A program made the translations under genes and the position numbers. From Corynebacterium hansenii (GTDB lineage: Bacteria; Actinomycetota; Actinomycetes; Mycobacteriales; Mycobacteriaceae): DNA of 64,000 nucleotides. The notes under the pieces were generated by a model. The model was not told the DNA's origin. It did no database searches and saw only the letters and a program-made list of their open reading frames with translations. The number at the start of each line of letters is the position of its first letter. Within the stretch, counting starts at the first letter, position 1. The stretch lies in the NCBI RefSeq assembly GCF_030408795.1, contig NZ_CP047211.1, positions 2,418,001-2,482,000 on the forward strand. Direction: 5' to 3'. Positions 16,592 through 23,755 of the stretch are shown here, one piece after another.

Positions 16592-17499
16592 CGGATATGG
16601 ACCGGCGCCGGGCTCTCCCGCGCCGCGGGTTCCTGGGCGCGCTGGCATTGTTCGGCGTCGCCGGGGTGATCTCGGCACAACCCGCCGGGTGCACGCCATC
16701 GCCGGGCAGCGGCGGCGACGGGGCCCCGGGCTCCGGCGCCGCCGCGGCGGGGGCCGCCATCGGACCGCCCCCGCCGGGGTGGCGGGAGGTGTTCCGCGAC
16801 GAGTTCGGCGGCGAGTCCCTCGGCTCGCATTGGGAAGCGTTCAACGGCAAGCCCAGCTCGGATCCCCACGTCCGCTGGGTGTCGTCGATGGCGAAGGTCG
16901 AAAACGGGTCCCTGGTCCTGTCCGGCGCCCCGGCGTACGGGGGTTGGGCGACGGGCGCGGTGTCGGGGTGGCGGATGCCGCGCACCCACGGCCTGTACGA
17001 GATCCGCATGCGCGCCATCCCCCACCGGGTGCTCAGCTACCACGTGCTGCTGTGGCCCGCCGACGACAACTGGCCCCCGGAGATCGACCTCGCCGAGGGC
17101 TACCGCGCCGACCGCTCCCGCACGGATGCGTTCCTCCACTGGCGCGACGCCGGCGGGGAACGCCGCAAGCGCGGCTACCAGGTGCGCGTCGACGCGACGA
17201 AACCCGCGACGTGGGCCATCGAATGGTTGCCGGGGTCGGTGCGCCTGCTCGTCGACGGCGTGGAGTTCGCCCGCGCCGACGGCGATCCGGTCCCCGATCG
17301 CCCGATGTGGTTCGGCATGCAGATCGAGGCCCGCGCCACCGTCGAGGGCACCGGGGCGCCGGCGGACAACGGGGTGACCCGCCACACCGGCGCGCCGCTG
17401 CCGCAGTACACGGTGCCGGTGCTGGAAGTCGACTGGATCCGGATCAGCGAACCGGCCGGGGCGGTGCCGCCACCGCCGAGTACAGCTCCTCCAGCCTGA
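16588..17499 (+). CDS. Exported GH16 family glycoside hydrolase
   Basis: A 303-residue protein with a twin-arginine-like N-terminus (RRRALPRRGFLGALALFG), a possible lipobox-like PAGC at about residue 33-36, and a Gly/Ala-rich linker. The GH16 jelly roll contains the catalytic EIDLAE (Glu165, Asp167, Glu170), preceded by LWPADDNWPP, and an HGLYEIRMRA strand. GH16 enzymes cleave beta-1,3/1,4 glucans, galactans and similar polymers; in EPS operons such as exoK they trim the polymer during export. Here it is the last gene of the + operon. Its 3' end overlaps the convergent GT4 gene by 56 bp. Confidence 0.85.
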   Translation: MTDMDRRRALPRRGFLGALALFGVAGVISAQPAGCTPSPGSGGDGAPGSGAAAAGAAIGPPPPGWREVFRDEFGGESLGSHWEAFNGKPSSDPHVRWVSSMAKVENGSLVLSGAPAYGGWATGAVSGWRMPRTHGLYEIRMRAIPHRVLSYHVLLWPADDNWPPEIDLAEGYRADRSRTDAFLHWRDAGGERRKRGYQVRVDATKPATWAIEWLPGSVRLLVDGVEFARADGDPVPDRPMWFGMQIEARATVEGTGAPADNGVTRHTGAPLPQYTVPVLEVDWIRISEPAGAVPPPPSTAPPA

Positions 17500-18667
17500 C
17501 CACGCACCGGTCCATGTCGAAGGCCGCCATCGCCCGTTCGCGGGCACGGCGGCCCATGTCCCGGCGCAGATCGTCGTCGGCGAGCAGCCGGGCGAGGTCG
17601 CGGGCCGGCGCCGCATCGTCCCCCGGCTCGCCGAGCAGCCCGGTTTCGCCGTGGGCGACGGCCTCGGCGATGCCGCCGTGCCGCCGCGACACCACCGGCG
17701 TCCCGGCGAGCGCGGCCTCCAGGAAGACCTGGCCGAACCCTTCCGAATCGCCATCGGGGGCGGTGCGCGACGGGCCGCAGAACACCTTCGCGGCGGCCAT
17801 CTCGGCGTCGACGCGCGCCGTCGGCAGCGCTCCGGTGAAGGTCACCGATTCCCCGATCCCGAGCTCCCGCGCCAGTTCCCCGAGTTCGGCGCGCAGGGGC
17901 CCGTCGCCGACGATGCGTGCGCGCACCGGGCGCCCCAGCGCCGCCTCCACTTCGGGGATGGCGCGCAGCAGATCATCGACGCCCTTTTTGGGCACCAGCC
18001 TGCCCACGAAGAGGATGTCGGTGGTCCGCTCGGCATCGGATTGCCCACCATCACCCCGCTCGCCCGCTTCCGCCCCGGCGCCGCGCAGCCGCACGCCCGT
18101 GTGCACGACCACGGGTTCGGCCGCGCCCAGTTCGCGGGCGCGATCCGCGATGAACCCCGACACCGCGACGACGGCCGCCGCCCGCGCGAGCACGCGCCGG
18201 GTGCGCCACCGGTACACCGCCCCGGCAAGGCCGCGGCGGGCGGGCAGCGACGTGACGTCGTAACCGTGGCAGGTGACCACCAGCGGCAGCCCCGCCCGCC
18301 GCGCCGCGCGGGCGACCAGCCACGCGTCCTTGGCGAAATGGGCGTGGACCAGCCGCACGCCTTCGTCGTCGCGCAGCCTCCGCAGCTCCCGGGTGATGCG
18401 CGGCGCCACGCCGGTCATGTCCGCGGCGAGCAGCGCGGCGCGATCGCGGATGGTGCGGTGCTCCGGCGCGTCGGGCGGGGCGGCGTCGTAAAGCACCAGG
18501 TCCGCGGGCCGCGCCAACGGCGAGGCGACGCGCAGCGCGCCGACTGCCACCGGCCGCCAATTGGTGAGGGCATCCGCCTGGTCGCGGATGAACGTCTCCG
18601 AACCGGGCAGCAGCTGGGCGCGGAACACGGCGACCGCGGGCTTGGCGACGCCGCCCTCCCCCGTCAC
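17444..18667 (-). CDS. GT4 family glycosyltransferase
   Basis: A 407-residue GT-B enzyme. The start is a GTG at 18667 whose GTGA overlaps the flippase stop. The acceptor half contains LLPGSETFIRDQ and HAHFAKDAW; the donor half contains ILFVGRLVPKKGVDDLL and the GT4 E-X7-E motif EGFGQVFLE. Early residues fit alpha-glycosyltransferases of the WcaL/colanic-acid type, which add sugars to lipid-linked repeats. Co-transcription with the flippase supports a role in assembling the same exported glycan as the + strand operon. Confidence 0.85.
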   Translation of the reverse strand: MTGEGGVAKPAVAVFRAQLLPGSETFIRDQADALTNWRPVAVGALRVASPLARPADLVLYDAAPPDAPEHRTIRDRAALLAADMTGVAPRITRELRRLRDDEGVRLVHAHFAKDAWLVARAARRAGLPLVVTCHGYDVTSLPARRGLAGAVYRWRTRRVLARAAAVVAVSGFIADRARELGAAEPVVVHTGVRLRGAGAEAGERGDGGQSDAERTTDILFVGRLVPKKGVDDLLRAIPEVEAALGRPVRARIVGDGPLRAELGELARELGIGESVTFTGALPTARVDAEMAAAKVFCGPSRTAPDGDSEGFGQVFLEAALAGTPVVSRRHGGIAEAVAHGETGLLGEPGDDAAPARDLARLLADDDLRRDMGRRARERAMAAFDMDRCVVRLEELYSAVAAPPRPVR

Positions 18668-20076
18668 CGGCGTCCCCGCAGGGCTTCGCCGAGCATGACG
18701 CGCAGGGGCACGGCCGCGGCGAGGAGCACGCCGACGTCGTGGACCAGGTACGCCCAGCCGACGCCGACGATGCCGTGCTCCGGCAGCCACGACCACGCCA
18801 GCCAGACGAGCACGACCGCGCCGATGAGCTGCACCATCATCGGGTACGCGATGCGCCGGTAGACCTTGGCCAGGGCGCCGTAGACGAACGCCGGGCCCGA
18901 GATGAAGTGCGCGACGCCCATGAGCACCAGCAGCATCGTGCCGGCTTCCGCGTATTCGGCGCCGTAGAGCAGCAGCGCCACCGGGCCCAGCGCGCCGACC
19001 GCGATGAGGCGGAACAGGCTCGCCGCCGTGGCGATGCGCAGCAGCGACCGAGCCGCCGCCGCGAGATCCGACCCCGGGCGGGCGGCCTCGGCGACGAAGG
19101 GGCCGCCGATGATGCTCATCAGCATGATCGACGCGGCGACGACGATCCACGCGATGTTGAAGTACGCGGCCTCCGCGAGACCGAGCCTGCGCTCGACCAT
19201 CAGCGGGATGAACAGGCCCGGCAGCACCTGGCCGATGATCCAGCCGACCGACGTGGCGAAGTACGCCGCCAGCTCGCGGCGCGGCGGCAGATCCGGCTCG
19301 CCGTCCGGGTCGGCCTCGCCACGCTCCGGCGCCGGGGCGGGTGCGGGCACCGGGATGCTTCCGGCGGCCCGCAGCGCACGGCTGCGGCGCATCGCCAGCG
19401 CCACCTGCGCGGCGATGACCAGAACCGCCGCGGGCACGACCCAGGAACCGAGGATCGCCACCGCGGACGGTCCCGCGCCGTCCCCCGCCCCATCCCCGGT
19501 GCCCGTTCCCGGGCTCGCGGCGCCGCCGAATGCGGCGGCGCCGAGCACGGCGACGAGGCCGAGTTTCACCACGGCGTGGACGATGTTCTTCGCCGCCGCC
19601 CACCGGCCGAGGTGCAGGCCCACGAGGACCGAGTCGTAGAGGGCGAACATCGTCAGCGCAACCACCGACGCGACGTACGCCGGGGCCTGCCAGGGCTCCG
19701 ACAGCAACGCCCCGGTGGGCCAGAACGCGACGAACGAGCCGGCCGACGCCGTGGCCAGCGCCGCGACCACCACGGTGGAACCGACGATGGCGCGACGCCG
19801 CAGCCGCCCGCAGACGGGCAGGAAACGCTCGAGCATCTGGCCGAACGCGAGAATCGACGCGCTGGACAGGACGATGCCGGCGTTGATCAGCGTGGAGGCG
19901 CGGCCGACCTCCTCGACCGGGTACAGCCGGGTGGCGACCATCCAGTAGACCAGCCCCAACACGGCGTTGAGGCCGCTGGAGATCATGAGGGCGACCGAGT
20001 CGACCGCCATCGCCGAGGGCCGGCGGATGCGGTCGACTAAGCCGCCCGTGCGGCGTCCACTGATGGTCGAAGGCAC
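18664..20076 (-). CDS. Polysaccharide flippase (Wzx/MATE-like)
   Basis: A 470-residue protein with 12-14 predicted helices distributed over the whole length and a central cytosolic loop (about residues 190-270) rich in Gly/Ala/Pro that looks like a local expansion. The overall pattern, including SSGLNAVLGLVYWMVATRLY at the first helix, is that of the MOP exporter superfamily that flips lipid-linked oligosaccharides. GTG start at 20076 with a -10 box 6 nt upstream, so likely leaderless. It is divergent from the carrier-protein gene and coupled to the GT4 gene downstream. Confidence 0.82.
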   Translation of the reverse strand: MPSTISGRRTGGLVDRIRRPSAMAVDSVALMISSGLNAVLGLVYWMVATRLYPVEEVGRASTLINAGIVLSSASILAFGQMLERFLPVCGRLRRRAIVGSTVVVAALATASAGSFVAFWPTGALLSEPWQAPAYVASVVALTMFALYDSVLVGLHLGRWAAAKNIVHAVVKLGLVAVLGAAAFGGAASPGTGTGDGAGDGAGPSAVAILGSWVVPAAVLVIAAQVALAMRRSRALRAAGSIPVPAPAPAPERGEADPDGEPDLPPRRELAAYFATSVGWIIGQVLPGLFIPLMVERRLGLAEAAYFNIAWIVVAASIMLMSIIGGPFVAEAARPGSDLAAAARSLLRIATAASLFRLIAVGALGPVALLLYGAEYAEAGTMLLVLMGVAHFISGPAFVYGALAKVYRRIAYPMMVQLIGAVVLVWLAWSWLPEHGIVGVGWAYLVHDVGVLLAAAVPLRVMLGEALRGRR

Positions 20077-20082
20077 ATTCAG

Positions 20083-20088
20083 ACCATA
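20083..20088 (-). promoter_or_regulatory. -10 element of the flippase-GT4 operon
   Basis: On the reverse strand TATGGT ends 6 nt before the GTG at 20076. No Shine-Dalgarno is visible, consistent with a leaderless mRNA. On the opposite strand TACGAT at 20150-20155 could serve the carrier-protein gene, leaving a leader of about 125 nt. Confidence 0.45.
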
Positions 20089-20287
20089 GCGACGGCCTCT
20101 CGCACCAGGTCGCGGGCACCCCCGGATGCCACCTCCGGGAGCGCGCGCCTACGATTCCCGGGTAGCCCGGATCGGCCCGCACCCGCGCGCCGTGGCCGCA
20201 TCCCGGGGCGAATCCCGGGCCGATTCCACTGCCCGCATCCCATCTTCGAACCCCAGCCCGCCGCGCGCGCCCGCCCCGGAAGGAACC

Positions 20288-20851
20288 ATGTCGGACGTCG
20301 AAGCCCCCATCACCCCGGTGGAGCACGCCATCGCGAAGGCCTGGTCGGAGGTGATCGGCATCGAACCCATCGGGCGCGGCGACCGCTTCTCGGACTTGGG
20401 CGGCACCTCGCTGGGCGCGGAGAAGACCCTCATCGAACTGCGGCGCGCGCTGGGCCGCGACCTGGGGGCCGACCTGTTCGCCGACGACCCGACCGTCGCC
20501 GAACTCGCCGAGGCCATCGACGCGCGCTGCGCCGAAGAGTTCCGGGGCAATGCGCCGACGTGCACGAAGCTGTCCGACGGGCCTCTGACGGGTGGCGCGG
20601 GTGGTGCCGGCGACGACGATTCCGCCACCGGAATCGCCGACGCCGCCCCGCCGCCGGTGTTCATGTTCGCCGGCGCGGGGCCTCCGCCGTCGGCTTCCTG
20701 CCGCTCGGCGCCGCACTGTCCGGCCGGCGCGAAAGCTGGGCGTTCCACGCCCACGGCTTCCACTCCCGGGGACTGGCCGACCCGACGCTCGGCGCCCACG
20801 CCCGCCGGCACCTGCGCGACATCCGGCGCATCCAGCCGACCGGCCCCGTGA
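20288..20851 (+). CDS. Acyl/peptidyl carrier protein with truncated thioesterase tail
   Basis: The open frame gives 188 residues from an ATG with AAGGA upstream. Residues 8-85 are a phosphopantetheine carrier domain with the attachment Ser41 in DLGGTSLGAEK, and the PVEHAIAKAWSEVIG helix. A linker rich in Gly/Asp/Ala follows, then the start of an alpha/beta thioesterase (PPVFMFAGAG), after which the frame is lost near 20677 and about 50 unrelated residues are read to 20851. The carrier domain itself is intact and could work alone, like ScoB/Rv0100, which holds the fatty acyl chain in isonitrile biosynthesis. See the next entry for the broken fusion. Confidence 0.75.
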   Translation: MSDVEAPITPVEHAIAKAWSEVIGIEPIGRGDRFSDLGGTSLGAEKTLIELRRALGRDLGADLFADDPTVAELAEAIDARCAEEFRGNAPTCTKLSDGPLTGGAGGAGDDDSATGIADAAPPPVFMFAGAGPPPSASCRSAPHCPAGAKAGRSTPTASTPGDWPTRRSAPTPAGTCATSGASSRPAP

Positions 20852-21459
20852 CGCTGCTGGGCCACTCCTTCGGCGGGCACATCGCCATGGAATGCGCCCG
20901 GCGCCTGGCCAAGGAAGGCCGCGAGGTGGAGAAGGTCATCCTCCTGGACACCATGCTCGCGGGCGACGGCCAATCGGTCGCCGACATCCGGCTCGCCGCC
21001 GGCAACACGACCGGCGAGTGGGTCACCGCATCCCACGACGCCGGCGAATGCGGGGCGGCCGAGTCGTCGGCAAGCAGCGGGCCGTCGGCAAACACCACGC
21101 CCGCCGGTGACGCACCCGCCGAAATCGCCGCCGCGCCCGCTGCGCCCGCTCCACCTCCGCTGACCGAGCGCCTGCGCACGCACTGGCGCATCCTCACCGC
21201 GGGCCTGGCGCGCCACGAGCCGGTCACGCAGCAGGCGGTGTTCTGGGAACACGCCATCCGCATCCAGAACCGCATCAAGCTCACGGGCACGCCGCCGAAC
21301 ACGGTCGTGCTGGTCACGGACGAAAACGAGATCATGGCCGACCGGTGGGCCGCGCTCGACCCCGCCCCGCGGATCGTCCGCATCCCCGGCGACCACCTCT
21401 CGCCGCTCAACGACCCCGCCGCGCTGCGCACCATCGCCGACGAGATCACGGGGGCCTAG
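20288..21459 (+). pseudogene. Carrier protein-thioesterase fusion with one-base frameshift
   Basis: The thioesterase domain begins in the carrier-protein frame and continues in another frame from about 20680, where it reads GASAVGFLPLGAAL and goes on to the nucleophile motif GHSFGG (Ser codon at 20866) and the catalytic His in GDHLSPLND near 21390, ending at 21459. The DNA GGCGCGGGGCCTCC would restore the family sequence AGAGASAVG if one C were present between GGG and GCC. The intact protein would be about 390 residues, a PCP-TE pair like the end of an NRPS. It may be a real inactivation, a phase-variable site or a sequencing error; the retained GC-rich codon use downstream suggests the event is recent or technical. 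Confidence 0.8.
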
Positions 21460-21715
21460 GGGGCACGTCCGGCCACACCCCGGGAACCGCCCGCCAACCC
21501 CGGGACGGGGTACCGCCCGGCGCGATCCGGGCATCGCCGGGAACCGGTTTCCCGGTGGAACCGACTGCTATTCGTATGGGCGGGCACCGCCCGCAACGGA
21601 CACGCATCGAGCGAAGCAGCGGCATTCCGCGGGCGGCGACGGACCGTCGGAAAGCACCCCGGCGCGCACCCGCCGCCGACGGCCGAGGCCGGCTCACGAG
21701 AACCCAGGAACGCGC

Positions 21716-23284
21716 ATGATCTACCTCCCCGAACTGACCACCCTGGCCGAATCCCTCGACCACCACGCCGCCACGCGCCCCGACCACCGCGCCGTGCTGA
21801 TGCCCGACGGCACCGCCGTCACCTACCGGCAGCTCGACGAGAACTCCGGGCGCGCCGCGGCGGGGCTGGCGGCGCTGGGCGTGGGCGAGGGGTCTCGGGT
21901 GGCGTTCATCGGGAAGGAGCACCCGTCCTACTGGGAGACGCTGTTCGCGTGCGTGCGCCTCGGTGCCGTGCTCGTGCCCGTGAACTGGAAGCTCACCGCC
22001 GAGGAGGTCGACCACATCCTCGCCGACTCCGGCGCCGAGGTGGTGCTGCTCGACGAAACCCACCCGCTGCGCAGGACCACCGGGGCCACCGAAATCGCCA
22101 GCTCACCCGGGCACTGGGACTCCTGGCGCGACGCGAACCCGCTGCTTTGCGACGTCCTCGCAGACGGCGGCGAGACCGCATTCACGCCGACCCCGGACAC
22201 CCCGATGGCGCAGATCTACACCTCCGGCACCACGGGCCTGCCCAAGGGCGTGGTGCTCGCCCACCGCAGCTGGTTCGGCATGCGCAACGCCCTGGGCGAG
22301 GCCGGCGAGGACTGGATCGCGTGGGACGAGGGCGACATCTGCCTGGTGGCCATCCCCGGCTTCCACGTCGGCGGCATGTGGTACGCGACGCAGACGTTCA
22401 ACGCCGGCCAGACCGTGTTCTCCATGCCGGACCTCGAAGCGGGGGCGGCGCGCGACAACATCCGCCGCCACGGCATCACCCACGCCATCTTCGTGCCCGC
22501 CATGATGGCGTCGATCGTGGCGCTGCCCGGGGTCTCGCCCGCGGACTTCACCACCTTGCGGCGCGTGATCTACGGCGGCGCGCCGATCGGCGACTCCGTG
22601 CTGGAGAACTGCACGCGCATCCTCGACGCGAAGTTCTCGCAGATCTACGGCCTCACCGAAACCGGAAACACCGCCATCTGCCTGCCGCCGGACCAGCACT
22701 ACCCCGGCTCGCCGCGGCTCAAGGCCGCCGGGCGGCCCTACCCCGGATTCGGGCTGCGCATCGTCGGCGCGGACGGCGAAGAGGTGCCGCAGGGCGAGGT
22801 CGGCGAAGTCCACCTGCGCACCCCCAACCGCATGGTCGAGTACTGGAACCTCCCCGAGGCGACCGCGAAGACGCTGGTCGACGGGTGGATCCACACCGGC
22901 GACGCGGGCTACGTCGACGAAGAGGGCTTCCTGTTCATCCACGACCGGTTCAAGGACATGATCCTCGTCGCCGGCGAGAACGTGTTCCCCGCCGAGATCG
23001 AGAACGTGCTCGCGCGGCACCCGGAGGTCGGCGACGCCGCCGTCATCGGCATCCCCGACGACACCACGGGCGAGGCCGTGATGGCCTTCATCGAGCCGAA
23101 GCCGGGCGCCGAGGCACCGACCACCCGCCGCCTGCTGCTGTTCCTGCGGCAGCACCTGGCCAACTTCAAGCTGCCCACGCGCTGGGAGATCGTCGAGAGC
23201 ATCCCCCGCAACCCCTCCGGGAAGATCCTGCGCCGCGAGCTGCGCCGCGAGTTCTGGGACGACCGCGAGCGCCAGGTGAATTAG
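21716..23284 (+). CDS. Acyl-AMP ligase (FadD10/ScoC-like)
   Basis: A 522-residue adenylate-forming enzyme. The P-loop YTSGTTGLPKG is at residues 168-178, the A5 motif is YGLTETGN, the A7/A8 region is WIHTGDAGY and DRFKDMILVAGENVFPAEIE, and the catalytic lysine is Lys503 in NPSGKIL. FadD10 and ScoC load fatty acids onto a stand-alone carrier protein in isonitrile lipopeptide pathways; the adjacent carrier gene fits. AGGA precedes the ATG. General acyl-CoA ligase activity cannot be excluded from sequence alone. Together with the ScoE-, ScoD- and ScoB-like genes this completes the four-protein set, with only the NRPS ScoA absent from the window. Confidence 0.82.
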   Translation: MIYLPELTTLAESLDHHAATRPDHRAVLMPDGTAVTYRQLDENSGRAAAGLAALGVGEGSRVAFIGKEHPSYWETLFACVRLGAVLVPVNWKLTAEEVDHILADSGAEVVLLDETHPLRRTTGATEIASSPGHWDSWRDANPLLCDVLADGGETAFTPTPDTPMAQIYTSGTTGLPKGVVLAHRSWFGMRNALGEAGEDWIAWDEGDICLVAIPGFHVGGMWYATQTFNAGQTVFSMPDLEAGAARDNIRRHGITHAIFVPAMMASIVALPGVSPADFTTLRRVIYGGAPIGDSVLENCTRILDAKFSQIYGLTETGNTAICLPPDQHYPGSPRLKAAGRPYPGFGLRIVGADGEEVPQGEVGEVHLRTPNRMVEYWNLPEATAKTLVDGWIHTGDAGYVDEEGFLFIHDRFKDMILVAGENVFPAEIENVLARHPEVGDAAVIGIPDDTTGEAVMAFIEPKPGAEAPTTRRLLLFLRQHLANFKLPTRWEIVESIPRNPSGKILRRELRREFWDDRERQVN

Positions 23285-23385
23285 CCGCCATGCCCCGGCA
23301 GGTGGCGACGCCGCTTGCCGGGGCATCACCACGCCCCGCACGCCGCACCCGCCGCCCATCTGACGGGCACAGCGCCGCCGCTCGC

Positions 23386-23453
23386 TTAACCCACCCCGAA
23401 TGCGCAGACCCACCCGCTGCAACGGGTGGGTCTGCCAATTCGGGGTGGGTCAA
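23386..23453. repeat. Two-tier hairpin element downstream of the acyl-AMP ligase
   Basis: Upper stem: GCAGACCCACCCG (23404-23416) pairs perfectly with CGGGTGGGTCTGC (23423-23435) across the loop CTGCAA. Lower stem: TTAACCCACCCCGAAT (23386-23401) pairs with ATTCGGGGTGGGTCAA (23438-23453) with one mismatch. The upper stem is closely related to the inner part of the hairpin at 60742-60773. It can act as a terminator-like structure, but no T run follows. Confidence 0.8.
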
Positions 23454-23578
23454 CCCGGAAGAACACGATGGCCGGGCACCATTCGGGGTGGGTCAAGCCG
23501 GAAGAACACGATGGCCGGGCACCATTCGGGGTGGGTCAACCCGGAAGAACACGAAGGCCGGGCACCATTCGGGGTGGG
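23438..23578 (+). repeat. 43-bp direct repeats, three full copies plus a partial
   Basis: Copies at 23438-23480, 23481-23523 and 23524-23566 differ at only two or so positions; a fourth copy is cut off after 12 bp (23567-23578). They are contiguous, with no spacers, so this is not a CRISPR. The frame across them is open (MGLPIRGGST...), but the encoded Arg/Gly peptide is not credible. Each unit begins with the sequence that pairs with 23386-23401. The whole 23285-23755 gap otherwise contains no gene. Confidence 0.9.
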
Positions 23579-23755
23579 CCGGCGAGGCCGGAACGGCGCC
23601 CCGTGATTGTGATTCACGCCTCATTCGATAGTTTGGAGTGGGTCCGCCGGGAGCAGCGGACGATCTTGCCCGGGAACTTCCCGGGACCGTGAACGCACAC
23701 CGACATCGGGCGGCACCCGGGACGACGGGCGGCGCCCCCGAGCCAAGGAGCGACC

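Noticed and set aside
17444..20716. A single 1090-codon reverse-strand frame
   Set aside because: Only its last 407 codons (the GT4 gene from GTG 18667) are protein-like; the rest is the wrong frame of the flippase and of the carrier-protein region.
23438..23578. Possible CRISPR array
   Set aside because: Units are contiguous 43-mers with no unique spacers, and no cas genes are in the window.
23426..23692. An 88-codon ORF over the 43-bp repeats
   Set aside because: It exists because the repeat lacks stops in that frame; composition is Arg/Gly-rich and the third-position pattern is not gene-like.
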